DNA of 64,000 nucleotides, taken from positions 1,178,001 through 1,242,000 of the forward strand of contig OY969915.1 of the NCBI GenBank assembly GCA_963704545.1. Direction: 5' to 3'. Every line of letters starts with the position of its first letter. Position 1 is the first letter of the stretch. Made by a program: the position numbers and the translations under genes. Positions 6,906 to 15,756 of this stretch are shown here, piece by piece. Below the pieces are notes generated by a model. The model had not been told where the DNA came from. It searched no databases and saw only the letters and a program-made list of their open reading frames with translations. The stretch comes from VRUE01 sp963704545 (GTDB lineage Bacteria > Actinomycetota > Thermoleophilia > Solirubrobacterales > 70-9).

Positions 6906-9317
6906 TCACCCCCCGAAGTCCGCGAGCAGTCCGCAACGGCGATAACCGAAGAGGAAGCGGTCCTCGAGGCAGAGCTGAATCCCCAAGGGCTGCAGACCAC
7001 CTACCGCTTCGAATACACCACGCAGGCCGCCTTCGAAGAACACGGCTACGAAGGCGCGGCCAGCGTCCCGGCCCTCGACCAGAGCGCCGGCGCCGGCGGG
7101 TCCTTCCTTGCGGTCTCGGGGGAGGCCGCGGGGCTTGAAGCGGACACCGCCTACCGCTTCCGCCTCCGCGCTTCCAGCTGCGAAGCGGAAGGAGCGGACC
7201 CCGGAGCCTGTCTCACGATTGGAGAAGGCAACCCCGGTGGCGAAGGCCAGGACGCGGTCTTCGCGACCTATCCGGCGACCCCGGCGGGTCTCCCCGACCG
7301 CCGCGCCTACGAGCTCGTCACCCCGCCCGATACCCACGGTCACGTGCCGACGATGATGTCGCTCGGCGTGGGCTTTGGCGACGTTGGCTTCGCGACGACG
7401 CCGGCATCCCCCGACGGGGATAGCCTCGTCTTCGGCACGATGACGGGCTCGCTGCCGGGGGTCGGCGGCGGCGGCTACAAGGACACCTTCGAAGCGGAGC
7501 GCGTCGAAGGCGGCTGGCAGAGCAGCTTCACCGGCCTCTCCGCCGCCCAGGCCGAAAGACCCACCCCGGGCGGCATCTCCCCCGATCACGCCTACTCCTT
7601 TTGGGCGGCTACCGGCAAAAAAGGCAGCCTCATTACTGCCGGCCCCGTGACGAACTACCTGCGGGTCCCGCCGGGGGACGCATCGAGCCCCAACTGCATC
7701 CCGACGGCCGAACCCGAAGGCCGCTTCGAGTGGATCGGCTGCGGCAGCCTCGACTTCCAGCCGCTCGTCTTTGGCAAATGGATCGCCCCCGGCGGCGAGC
7801 ATGTCATCTTCACCAGTGGCAACGGGACCCCCCAGCAGCTGGAGCCCTGCGCGCCGCCGAGCGGAGTCGTTGCGGTCTACGACCGCACCCCCGGCGGGCA
7901 GACGCACTGCGTCTCGCTCTTGCCAGGAGACGTCACCCCGAGTGGCGCCGCCGAATACGAGGGAGTCTCGGCTGACGGCAGCGCCGTTGCCTTCACCATC
8001 GTCGGTGACGACAACCTCTACGTTCGCCGCGACAACTCGGAGACGCTCACGGTCGCATCCGCCAACCCGGCCTTCGGCGGTCTCTCGGCCGACGGTTCCC
8101 GCGTCTTCTTCGTCAAAGGATCGAGCGGGTTGCCGCTTCACCGCGGCGAGCTCTTCGCCTGCGATCTGGACGAAGGCGGCTGCGCGGGCGAAGGCGCACA
8201 CGAACCGGTCCAGGTCGGCTCCGGCGGAGAATCCGTTTTGGTCAACGTCTCCGCCGACGGCTCCCACGTCTACTTCGTCTCCCCGGTTCCGCTCACGGGC
8301 GAAGAAGAAAACGGCCAGGGTGCCAAAGCCCAGGCGGGAGAGGAAAACCTCTACGCCTGGGACGGGGAAGCGGTGCGCTTCGTCGCCACGGTCAGCTCGC
8401 TCGACGTCGAGGGAGAGGGGGGCTTCGACGGTAAGCAGGGCCTCGGCCTCTGGATGAACCAGGTCCTACACACCAATCCGGGTGGCCACACCGGTCCCTC
8501 CAACGATCCTTCGCGCAGCACCCCCGACGGCAGCGTCCTCGTCTTCCAGTCCCACGAGGACCTGACCGCCTACGAGGGCGATGGCCACATCCAGGTCTAC
8601 CGCTACGAGGCGGGAGCCGAAGCGGCGGAGCGGCTCAGCTGCCTCTCCTGCAACCCGACCGGGATCCCGGCGACCTCGGATGCCCGCCTGCAGATGAGGG
8701 CCAGCAACGACACGGAAACCACCCCCTTCCCCCCGGCCAACGCCATCGTGCAGATCGCCAACGTAACCGCCGATGGGGAGCGGGTCTTCTTCCAGAGCGG
8801 CGATCGCCTCGTCTCGGGCGACATCGACGGCTACCAGGACGTCTATGAGTGGCAGGCGCAGGGCACCGGCGGCTGCGAACGCGAGGGCGGTTGCCTCTCG
8901 CTGGTCTCTTCGGGCAAGAGCACCGAAGACGACTACCTCTACGCGATGACCCCCGACGGCTCGGACATCTTCTTCCTCAGCGGCGACATGCTGGTGGCCC
9001 AGGATCCCGACAGCACGCCGTCGATCTACGACGCCCGAGTCGAAGGCGGCTTCCCGCCACCCACCCCGCCGCCCGGCGAATGCCTCGGCGAAGCCTGCCA
9101 GCCCACCGCGGTCGCACCGGATGACCCGACCCCGGCCAGCTCGAGCTTCTCGGGCGCGGGCAACGTGCGCGAGGAAAGCGCGACGAAGCCGCGCTGTCCG
9201 AAGGGCAAGCGCAAGGTGCGCTCGTCCAACGGAAAGGTCCGCTGCGTCAAGCGCCACGCCAAGAAGAAGAACCGCAAGAGAGACCGAGCCAGCCACAACC
9301 GGAGGGCCGCACGATGA
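5676..9317 (+). CDS. Secreted double beta-propeller protein C (locus 1)
   Basis: The 1,213-residue protein has a signal peptide (1-34) and an NHL-like propeller (about 36-405) shared with B. A fibronectin-III-like segment follows (about 410-530, with TTYRFEYTTQ and TAYRFRLRAS), then the phrase RAYELVTPPDTHG and a TolB/WD40-like propeller (about 540-1140) with blades such as VSADGSAVAF, LSADGSRVFF and MTPDGSDIFFLSGD. The C-terminus is a strongly basic tail with two cysteines (PRCPKGKRKV ... VRCVKRHAKKKNRK). TolB-like propellers are interaction platforms, and no catalytic motif is visible. The gene overlaps gene D by ATGA, so the two are translationally coupled. The substrate is unknown. The locus-2 copy (22851-26501) has the same layout. 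Confidence 0.85.
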   Translation: MGHITTNRRSATRATLGICALALFLLAFASPAQAADEHIFDPVLSLEGDCKAEDGVADPSCTGEPLAYPAGNAPKAFSLPCGTATDLHGSIYVANSGGTNLNGEFGKGEIAVFDPQGKFLTKIPTEHGSCQLAVDSKGAIYGIEADLQEVEGNRVAFLDRYEPDSYPPTAATKYTLGARFEFIELEPGGFADPCAKPRSVAVDPSNDHLYIGNVCRIEEYGSAAEGTPLNPLLDCCIGEGSLGGNPHADVYGGNHNVYVTQRIPFPSPTVSKIVIFDGADGHLKCELNGSDTPAGEFKLGQKAALAVDQSNGDFYVYDQGRAKVMHFGGGGEGCPHFIGELPPASQAFVIVNTVDPDFAVDAPCRTGYGSGGSCNTGTYESPNAGHFFATSGSNANNSHLFAFEAPSETASPPEVREQSATAITEEEAVLEAELNPQGLQTTYRFEYTTQAAFEEHGYEGAASVPALDQSAGAGGSFLAVSGEAAGLEADTAYRFRLRASSCEAEGADPGACLTIGEGNPGGEGQDAVFATYPATPAGLPDRRAYELVTPPDTHGHVPTMMSLGVGFGDVGFATTPASPDGDSLVFGTMTGSLPGVGGGGYKDTFEAERVEGGWQSSFTGLSAAQAERPTPGGISPDHAYSFWAATGKKGSLITAGPVTNYLRVPPGDASSPNCIPTAEPEGRFEWIGCGSLDFQPLVFGKWIAPGGEHVIFTSGNGTPQQLEPCAPPSGVVAVYDRTPGGQTHCVSLLPGDVTPSGAAEYEGVSADGSAVAFTIVGDDNLYVRRDNSETLTVASANPAFGGLSADGSRVFFVKGSSGLPLHRGELFACDLDEGGCAGEGAHEPVQVGSGGESVLVNVSADGSHVYFVSPVPLTGEEENGQGAKAQAGEENLYAWDGEAVRFVATVSSLDVEGEGGFDGKQGLGLWMNQVLHTNPGGHTGPSNDPSRSTPDGSVLVFQSHEDLTAYEGDGHIQVYRYEAGAEAAERLSCLSCNPTGIPATSDARLQMRASNDTETTPFPPANAIVQIANVTADGERVFFQSGDRLVSGDIDGYQDVYEWQAQGTGGCEREGGCLSLVSSGKSTEDDYLYAMTPDGSDIFFLSGDMLVAQDPDSTPSIYDARVEGGFPPPTPPPGECLGEACQPTAVAPDDPTPASSSFSGAGNVREESATKPRCPKGKRKVRSSNGKVRCVKRHAKKKNRKRDRASHNRRAAR

Positions 9318-12139
9318 AGCGCCTTGCCACGGCCCTCGCCGCCGCCCTTGCAACCGTTGCCCTGGCCGCGACCGCGCAGGCGGACCCGAGCGAATACGGG
9401 ATCGAATCGGTCGGCGCTTCTCTCTCCACCACTCAGGCCGCCGGTCATCCCGACTTCAGCTCCTCGATGAGGCTGAAGCTTGGCGGCAACGGCGAACTGC
9501 CCTCGTCTACCAGCGCGATCGCCTTCCACCTGCCTCCGGGCCTGGTCGGCAACCCAAACGCCGTTCCAAGGTGCACCGCCGCGCAGCTGCTGGGCACCGA
9601 CCCCAACGATCCCTCCAACGAGACCGGCTGCCCGCAGACATCCCAGGTCGGGGTCAGCGAAATCACCCTGCGGGAACACACGACCCAGCCCCCGCCCTTC
9701 TTCGTGCCCGTCTACAACATGGTGCCCCGCCACGGCGAGCCCGCCCGCTTCGGCACGGTGATCACCACCTTCCCTGTCTTCATCGACACCAAGCTGCGCC
9801 AGGGGCCCGGCGGGGACTACGGCGTCACCGCCACTTCGGAGGGAGTGAGTACCTTGATTCCGCTGCTCGCCGAGTCGACGACCATCTGGGGCGTTCCGGC
9901 CGACGAAAGCCACGACGCGCTGCGGATCACCTCCTACGAGGCGCTTCACAATGGCAGCGTGCCTGACACCCCCAGCGGCAAACGCTCGGCCGGCCTCGTT
10001 CCCGTCCCCTTCATGCTCAACCCCGCCCGCTGCGGGGTTCCGCAGGAAATGGGCTTCGAAGCCATCCCCTACATGCTGCCCGACCTGCACTCCAAAGCCT
10101 TCGCCCCGCTTCCGCCCAACACCGGCTGCGGCCTGCTCGACCTCGAGCCAGAGCTCTCGATAGTCCCCACCACCGCCCAGGCCGAAACGGGCACGGGCCT
10201 GAACGCCGAGCTCGACTTCCCCACCGACGGGCTGGAACACCCCAACCTGCTCGGCGGTGCCCTGCAGAAGAAGGTCGAAGTGACCCTGCCCGAGGGCATC
10301 TCCGCCAACCCCTCCCAGGCGGCGGGAGGCCTCGGCGTCTGCTCCGAAGAGAGTTTCGAATCCGAGGAGTTCGACTCCCTGCCCAACGAGGGTTGCCCCG
10401 ACACCGCCAAGATCGGCACCGTCGAAGCCACCAGCCCATTGGTGACCGAGACCGCCAAAGGCTCGATCTTCCTTGCCAAGCCCTACGCCAACCCCTTCGA
10501 CAGTCTCCTGGCCATCTACATGGTCGTGAAGATCCCCGAGCGCGGCGTGATCGTGAAGCTGCCGGGCAAAGTCGAGACCGACCCCGAGACCGGCCAGCTG
10601 ACCACCACCTTCGACGAGATCCCCCAGCTGCCGGTCTCCCACTTCGAGCTGCGCTTCCGCGAGGGCGCCAGGGCGCCCCTGGTGACACCGCGCACCTGCG
10701 GGCACTACGAATCGACCGCCACCTTCACCGCCCACTCGGGCCAGGTCGTCACCACCCACCCCTCCTTCGACATCACCTCGGGAGTGGGAGGGGGCTCCTG
10801 CCCCAAAGGCGGCCTGCCGCCCTTCAAGCCGGGCTTGATCGCCGGGAGCCTCAACAACAGGGCGGGCGGCTTCACTCCCTTCAACGTGAAGCTCTCCCGC
10901 AACGACGGCGAACAGGAGATCACCCACTTCTCGATCAAGCTGCCACCCGGCCTGGTCGGCAAGCTCGCCGGCGTCCCCTACTGCTCCGATGCAGCGATAG
11001 CAGCGGCCAAGGCAAGGACAGGCCCCAACGGCGGCCAGGAAGAGCTCGACAGCCCATCCTGCCCAGCAGCCAGTGAGGTAGGCCGCACCCTGGCCGGAGC
11101 AGGAGTCGGCTCGGTCCTCACCTACGTCCCCGGCAAGGTCTACCTGGCAGGCCCCTACAACGGCTCCAAGCTCTCGATCGTCGCGATCACCGCCGGCGTC
11201 GCCGGCCCCTTCGACCTCGGCACCGTGGTGATCCGCCAGGCCCTGCAGATCAACCCCGAGACCGCCGAAGTCTTCGTCGACGCCACCGGCTCGGACCCGA
11301 TCCCCCACATCATCCAGGGGATCCCCGTCCACCTCAGGGACATCCGCGCCTACGTCGACAAGCCCGAATTCGTCCTGAACCCGACCGACTGCACCCCGAC
11401 CTCCACCGCGAGCACGGTCCTGGGCTCAGGGTTGGACTTCGTCTCAGACGCCGACGACAACCCGATCACGGTCACCAGCCCCTTCCAGGCAGCCGACTGC
11501 GCCGCTCTGCCCTTCAAACCGCAGCTGAGCATGAAGCTGGTGGGCGGCACCAAGCGAGGCGCACACCCCGCCTTCAAAGCCCACCTGCAGATGAACGGTA
11601 TCGGCGAAGCCGGCATCGCCTACGCCCAGGTAACCCTGCCCCGCTCGGAGTTCATCGAGAACGCCCACTTCGACACGATCTGCACCAGGGTGCAGTTCAA
11701 AGCCGGAGCGGGCAACGGGGCCCAGTGCCCAGCGGGGTCGATCTACGGCAGCGCCAAAGCCATCACTCCGATCCTCTCCGAGCCCCTCACGGGCCCCGTC
11801 TTCCTGCGCTCCTCCGAACACCAGCTGCCCGACCTGGTCATTGCCCTGCACAACTCCCAGGTCGACTTCAACCTGGTCGGCAGGGTGGACTCCGTCAACG
11901 GCCAGATCCGCAACACCTTCGAAGCCGCCCCCGACGCTCCCGTCTCAAGCTTCGACATCGCCCTGGCCGGAGGCAAGAAGGGCCTCTTCGTCAACTCGAC
12001 CAACCTCTGCAAGCGCAAGCACCGCGCCAAGGCCAACTTCATCGGGCAGAACGGCAAGGCCTTCAACACCAAGCCGGTCTTGAAGGTGAAGTGCAAGGGC
12101 AAGGGCAAAGGAAGCAAACGCCAAAAGCGCGCCCGCTGA
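9314..12139 (+). CDS. Large secreted protein D of unknown function (locus 1)
   Basis: The 941-residue product has a clean signal peptide (ALAAALATVALAATAQAD, about residue 24) and no transmembrane segment. The body is a long beta-rich sequence with recurring phrases (FHLPPGLVGNPNAVPRC early, IKLPPGLVGKLAGVPYC in the middle), suggesting at least two related modules. A typical ending follows: PDLVIALHNSQVDFNLVGRV, then DAPVSSFDIALAGGKKGLFV. Its last residues are a basic tail (KCKGKGKGSKRQKRAR) resembling that of C. I recognise the type as a conserved secreted family of Thermoleophilia but know of no function. It overlaps C (ATGA) at the start and E (TGATG) at the end, so C, D and E are one translational unit. 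The homologue D' lies at 26498-29314. Confidence 0.75.
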   Translation: MKRLATALAAALATVALAATAQADPSEYGIESVGASLSTTQAAGHPDFSSSMRLKLGGNGELPSSTSAIAFHLPPGLVGNPNAVPRCTAAQLLGTDPNDPSNETGCPQTSQVGVSEITLREHTTQPPPFFVPVYNMVPRHGEPARFGTVITTFPVFIDTKLRQGPGGDYGVTATSEGVSTLIPLLAESTTIWGVPADESHDALRITSYEALHNGSVPDTPSGKRSAGLVPVPFMLNPARCGVPQEMGFEAIPYMLPDLHSKAFAPLPPNTGCGLLDLEPELSIVPTTAQAETGTGLNAELDFPTDGLEHPNLLGGALQKKVEVTLPEGISANPSQAAGGLGVCSEESFESEEFDSLPNEGCPDTAKIGTVEATSPLVTETAKGSIFLAKPYANPFDSLLAIYMVVKIPERGVIVKLPGKVETDPETGQLTTTFDEIPQLPVSHFELRFREGARAPLVTPRTCGHYESTATFTAHSGQVVTTHPSFDITSGVGGGSCPKGGLPPFKPGLIAGSLNNRAGGFTPFNVKLSRNDGEQEITHFSIKLPPGLVGKLAGVPYCSDAAIAAAKARTGPNGGQEELDSPSCPAASEVGRTLAGAGVGSVLTYVPGKVYLAGPYNGSKLSIVAITAGVAGPFDLGTVVIRQALQINPETAEVFVDATGSDPIPHIIQGIPVHLRDIRAYVDKPEFVLNPTDCTPTSTASTVLGSGLDFVSDADDNPITVTSPFQAADCAALPFKPQLSMKLVGGTKRGAHPAFKAHLQMNGIGEAGIAYAQVTLPRSEFIENAHFDTICTRVQFKAGAGNGAQCPAGSIYGSAKAITPILSEPLTGPVFLRSSEHQLPDLVIALHNSQVDFNLVGRVDSVNGQIRNTFEAAPDAPVSSFDIALAGGKKGLFVNSTNLCKRKHRAKANFIGQNGKAFNTKPVLKVKCKGKGKGSKRQKRAR

Positions 12140-13353
12140 TGGGAAGCCCCGTCGCGCCAATCAAGCGGGGCGCGAGGGGCCGCCCGTCCTCATCGGCCCA
12201 CCTGCGGGCCCAACTCGCAGAGCGCCTCGCTTCCCGCCGCGGCGAGATCGAAGCGGCAGCCCTGACCCGCATCCACGCGATCTCGGACCCCGCCGAGACC
12301 GAAGACCCCCAGTACGTCGAGGGTCTGCGGGCCGCCCTCGTCGCTGCCCTCGACTACGGCCTCGCCGCGATCGAGCTAGGGGAGGAACGCTGCCCTCCGC
12401 CGCCCCCTGCGCTCCTGGTTCAAGCGCGGATGGCGGCAAGGGCCGGGGTCAGCCTCGACACCGTCCTGCGCCGCTACTTCGCCGGCTATGCCCTGCTCGG
12501 CGACTTCCTCATCGAGGAGGTGGAAGCGATGGGGCTGAAGGGAGCGGAGCTGAAGCGTCTGCTGCGCACCCAGGCCGTGCTCTTTGAGCGGCTGCTCGCC
12601 GCGGTGGGGGAGGAGCATGGGCGGGAGGCAAAGCCTGGGCCCGATACGGCTGAAAAACGACGCAGAGAGCAAATCCGGAGGCTCCTCTCTGGCGAGCTGG
12701 TCGATACCTCGGTACTCGCCTACGACTTCGAGGGCCACCACCTCGGCTTGATCGCACAGGGCCCTGGCGCCTGGGATGCGGTTCGCGAGCTTGCCGGCTC
12801 GCTCGACCGCAGCCTGCTGCCTTCGCGGAGCGACGGCGGGGCCGTCTGGGGGTGGCTTGGCGGCGGGCGACCGATCTCCCCGGAGGAGGTAGAGCGCCTC
12901 GCTCCTTCCGCGATCTGGCCGGCGGGGACCGTTCTTGCCCTGGGCGAGCCGGGGCATGGCCTCGAGGGCTGGCGCCTCACCCATCGCCAGGCGGCCGCCG
13001 CCCTGCCGATCGCACTGCGCAGTCCCGCCAGCCCGGTTTGGTATGCCGACGTGGCCCTTGTTGCCTCGATGCTCCAAGACGATCTGCTCTCCACCTCGCT
13101 GCGCCAGCGCTACCTCGACCCCATTTCCCGAGGCGGGGACGGCGACGAGAGGCTGCCGGAAACCCTGCGCGCGTATTTCGCCGCCGATCACAACGTCTCC
13201 TCGACAGCCGCATCGCTGGGGGTGAAAAGACACACGGTAAGCAACCGCATTCGCATGGTCGAGAAGCGATTGAATCGTCCGCTTAGCTGCTGCCGCGCGG
13301 AGTTGGAGACGATACTCCGCCTGGACGGCCTAGAAGACAAATTGGCCCACTGA
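12139..13353 (+). CDS. PucR/CdaR-type helix-turn-helix regulator E (locus 1)
   Basis: I take ATG 12139, which overlaps the TGA of D by one base, giving 404 residues. The open frame reaches further upstream, but that part lies inside D. Residues about 20-165 are a helical sensor-like domain (GLRAALVAALDYGLAAIELG, VLRRYFAGYALLGDFL). Residues about 180-310 resemble the GGDEF-like middle domain of the CdaR/PucR family. The end (about 345-400) is a PucR-type HTH: LRAYFAADHNVSSTAASLGV followed by KRHTVSNRIRMVEKRL. The family activates or represses adjacent genes in response to a metabolite. Being coupled to the structural genes, it probably regulates this locus, perhaps through the boxes at 933-981; both points are inference. 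E' (29314-30549) is its paralogue. Confidence 0.8.
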   Translation: MGSPVAPIKRGARGRPSSSAHLRAQLAERLASRRGEIEAAALTRIHAISDPAETEDPQYVEGLRAALVAALDYGLAAIELGEERCPPPPPALLVQARMAARAGVSLDTVLRRYFAGYALLGDFLIEEVEAMGLKGAELKRLLRTQAVLFERLLAAVGEEHGREAKPGPDTAEKRRREQIRRLLSGELVDTSVLAYDFEGHHLGLIAQGPGAWDAVRELAGSLDRSLLPSRSDGGAVWGWLGGGRPISPEEVERLAPSAIWPAGTVLALGEPGHGLEGWRLTHRQAAAALPIALRSPASPVWYADVALVASMLQDDLLSTSLRQRYLDPISRGGDGDERLPETLRAYFAADHNVSSTAASLGVKRHTVSNRIRMVEKRLNRPLSCCRAELETILRLDGLEDKLAH

Positions 13354-13504
13354 TGCGATCCCCATCGGGCACATTGGCCGCTTGGCGCTGATGGGTATGT
13401 GCGACCTTCGACTGCACTGGCTCGGCGGCTCGTGCGCGGGGCGCCGCGTCGATCTGACACCAGTCAAGTCCACACGACCTCGAGTCGTCGGCAGAGGAGG
13501 AAGC

Positions 13505-14767
13505 TTGAGAAGCATGGTTCGAACACTCAGCACCATGGCGGTTGTGCTTGCCACAATGGCGATCACACCTGCATTGGCGTCGGCTACCGACACCGTTCTA
13601 TGCAAAACCAATAAAGTCCCGTGCGCGCCGGCCGATATCCTTCCCTCGGGTACGGCCCTCGGTGGCTGGGGCGCTCCCATTGGAGGGTCTGGAGTGGCAT
13701 TCACGCTCGCCGGGCCGTATTTCAAGTTCGAATGCGAAACTGCCAGGTTGGCCGCCAGCACCACGGCTGAATCCGGGAATCCACTCTCCGCCAACGGCGA
13801 AGTGGTAGCCGAGTCATGCGCGTGGGGACCCAACAACGAAGATCCCGCAGAATATCAATGCGCGAATACCGACCCATCCTTTCCGCCGGCGACATTTGCG
13901 GCGACGAGTGGCGGCGATGGTGTCATTACCTTCGGCAGCAGTGAAAAACACGCCAGCTTCAGCTTCAGTTGCAGCACAGGGGCCATTAAATGCACGTACG
14001 GCACCGCGTCTCTGCCCCTGACGCTGGATTGGTCGGAGGACATAGTCAGCGGGAGTGGCATTACCTTGACCAGAGAATCCGGCACTTCGTGGCAGTGCGC
14101 CGAAACCGCAACCCTCACCATCGAACTGGAAGCGGTGGATACGCCTAACAAAAATTACGCGATCTCCCTCAAGGACGAGACCGTCCTATGCAAAACCAAC
14201 AAAGTCCCGTGCGCGCCGGCCGATATCCTTCCCTCGGGTACGGCCCTCGGTGGCTGGGGCGCTCCCATTGGAGGGTCCGAAGTGGCCTTCACGCTCGCCA
14301 CGACGGGGATTGCCAAGTTCGAATGCGAAACAGCCAGGCTGGCCGGCAGCACCACGGCCGAATCCGGGAATCCACTCTCCGCCAACGGCGAAGCGGTAGC
14401 CGAGTCATGCGCGTGGGGAGTCAACAACGAAGAACCCGCAATATATTCATGCGCGAATACCGACCCGTCCTTTCCGCCGGCGACATTTGCGGCGACGAGT
14501 GGCGGCGATGGTGTCATTACCTTCGGCAGCAGTGAAAAACACGCCAGCTTCAGCTTCAGTTGCAACACAGGGGCCATTAAATGCACGTACGGCACCTCGT
14601 CCTTGCCCCTGACGCTGGACTGGTCGGAGGACATAGTCAGCGGGAGCGGGATTACCTTGACCAAGGAATCCGGCACCTCGTGGCAGTGCGGCACAACCGC
14701 AACCCTCACCATCGAACTGGAAGCGGTGGATACGCCTAACAAAAATTACGCGATCTCCAAACGCTGA
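13505..14767 (+). CDS. Small secreted protein F with two near-identical 196-residue modules
   Basis: I favour TTG 13505, four nt after AGGAGG; ATG 13514 is the alternative, and a longer frame begins further up. A signal peptide (VLATMAITPALASA) precedes two tandem modules encoded by 13592-14179 and 14180-14767, each exactly 588 bp. Each module starts TVLCKTNKVPCAP and ends EAVDTPNKNYAIS, with a central ECETARLA and a cysteine-containing FSFSC.TGAIKCTYG strand. The conserved cysteines suggest disulfides. No known domain is recognised. The single-module relative F' (30652-31314) sits at the same position in locus 2, so F belongs to the duplicated block. A strong terminator follows. Confidence 0.75.
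   Translation: MRSMVRTLSTMAVVLATMAITPALASATDTVLCKTNKVPCAPADILPSGTALGGWGAPIGGSGVAFTLAGPYFKFECETARLAASTTAESGNPLSANGEVVAESCAWGPNNEDPAEYQCANTDPSFPPATFAATSGGDGVITFGSSEKHASFSFSCSTGAIKCTYGTASLPLTLDWSEDIVSGSGITLTRESGTSWQCAETATLTIELEAVDTPNKNYAISLKDETVLCKTNKVPCAPADILPSGTALGGWGAPIGGSEVAFTLATTGIAKFECETARLAGSTTAESGNPLSANGEAVAESCAWGVNNEEPAIYSCANTDPSFPPATFAATSGGDGVITFGSSEKHASFSFSCNTGAIKCTYGTSSLPLTLDWSEDIVSGSGITLTKESGTSWQCGTTATLTIELEAVDTPNKNYAISKR
13592..14767 (+). repeat. Two tandem 588-bp coding repeats inside gene F
   Basis: The units 13592-14179 and 14180-14767 align end to end with a constant 588-bp offset and only scattered changes. The second unit ends at the stop codon. The locus-2 gene F' has one unit, so the doubling happened after, or was lost since, the locus duplication. 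Confidence 0.85.
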
Positions 14768-14797
14768 GCGCTTGCACGATCCGCATTGTCAAGTCAG

Positions 14798-14832
14798 CCC
14801 GAAAGGGACCGCCAGTGGCGGTCCCTTTCGGG
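14798..14832 (+). terminator. Strong terminator after gene F
   Basis: CCCGAAAGGGACCGCC pairs perfectly over 16 bp with GGCGGTCCCTTTCGGG around an AGT loop, followed by TTCT. It lies 30 bp past the stop of F and marks the end of locus 1. Confidence 0.8.
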
Positions 14833-14944
14833 TTCTGGCCTCCTGGGGGAACTGAGTGAGCACTGAACACGTCGGGGCCGACCTCGCGGGGAGGCCCGCG
14901 ACAGCGACCTGGAGGACGTAGCCACGATGCTGGCCGCCCACGCC

Positions 14945-15001
14945 ATATAAAATCGCTTATAGTTGCTATATCAATTCTGAGATAATTGCTATAGTGGCGA
15001 T
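14945..15001 (+). promoter_or_regulatory. AT-rich promoter/operator of the vapBC module
   Basis: An AT-rich island in GC-rich surroundings directly precedes the antitoxin gene. It holds TTGCTATA twice (14963-14970 and 14987-14994) and candidate -10 boxes GATAAT (14981-14986) and TATAGT (14990-14995). VapB antitoxins usually bind repeated operator sites over their own promoter, so autoregulation here is likely, though the exact boxes cannot be fixed by eye. Confidence 0.45.
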
Positions 15002-15019
15002 ATGTGTCGAGCCGTCACC

Positions 15020-15232
15020 ATGCACCGGACGACCATTGAGATCGAGGTGCCCGCCTTCGAGAGCGCTCGAAAGGTTCTGGGGACGGCGGGATACAAGGAG
15101 ACCGTGAACCAGGCGTTGAGGGTCGTCAGCCGGGGCGAGCAGCTGCATCGCGGCGCGTCGTTGATTCGTGCCGGCGAGCTCGGCTTGATCACTCCGTCTG
15201 AGCTCGACGAGCAGCGCCGGCCTCGGGTCTAG
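15020..15232 (+). CDS. VapB-type antitoxin
   Basis: Starting at ATG 15020 gives 70 residues (MHRTTIEIEVPAFESARKVL); an upstream ATG at 15002 is in frame but adds an unlikely MCRAVT. The N-terminus has the ribbon-helix-helix look of VapB antitoxins (TTIEIE strand, then helices with YKETVNQALR), with a C-terminal toxin-binding tail (GLITPSELDEQRR). Its TAG overlaps the GTG of the PIN toxin by one base, the usual TA arrangement. It should neutralise the toxin and repress the operon. Confidence 0.8.
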   Translation: MHRTTIEIEVPAFESARKVLGTAGYKETVNQALRVVSRGEQLHRGASLIRAGELGLITPSELDEQRRPRV

Positions 15233-15666
15233 TGCCTCTCTACCTCGCGGACACTTCGATCTGGGCCTGGGCGCAGAAGGCCGAGCGCCCCGACATACGA
15301 GAGAGGCTCGCCGATCGTTACGAGGCGGGCGAGATAGTCACCTGCGTCCCGGTCATCCTCGAGGCGATGCACCGGCCAGAGACCGGGGCTCAATACAAGG
15401 GGCGCTTCGACGATTTGTTTGCGCCGCTCGAACGACTGCCGCTGGACGACGCAAGTACCGAGCGCGCCCTCGAAGTCCAGCGCTCACTTGCAGAGGCATC
15501 CGACGGGAGCCACCGCTGCCCCGCGATCGATTTCCTGATAGCGGCCGTGGCCGAGTCGGCGGGGCCGGAAATCGTTCTCTGGAGCTTCGACCGAGACCTG
15601 AAGGTGATCTGCGAGCACACCGGCCAGCCCAGCGAATCCGAGGAATCCACCGGTCCCGGGCACTGA
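15232..15666 (+). CDS. VapC-type PIN-domain ribonuclease toxin
   Basis: The 144-residue protein has the PIN layout: LADTSIWAW near the start (first catalytic Asp), VPVILEAMH (Glu), AIDFLIAAVA (second Asp) and SFDRDLKVI (third Asp). These acidic residues bind the metal that cleaves RNA, and all four appear present, so the toxin should be active. GTG 15232 overlaps the antitoxin stop. It lies in the spacer between the two duplicated secreted-protein loci, a typical site for such mobile modules. Confidence 0.85.
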   Translation: MPLYLADTSIWAWAQKAERPDIRERLADRYEAGEIVTCVPVILEAMHRPETGAQYKGRFDDLFAPLERLPLDDASTERALEVQRSLAEASDGSHRCPAIDFLIAAVAESAGPEIVLWSFDRDLKVICEHTGQPSESEESTGPGH

Positions 15667-15756
15667 GCCTCGGGGCGAGCCGGCCCCGATTCGCCCAAGC
15701 GCCCCTCCAGCGCTATCCTTGCCGCAAAGGGCAGCGGAGGAAGGTTTTGGGGTCAG

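Noticed and set aside
7108..8457. Arg/Pro/Ser-rich alternative-frame proteins across the propeller genes
   Set aside because: These are shadow frames of GC-rich coding DNA with no start signals or domains.
11725..12138. Upstream extension of the regulator E reading frame (414 bp)
   Set aside because: It lies wholly inside gene D in another frame. The ATG at 12139 matches the start of E' and the TGATG overlap.
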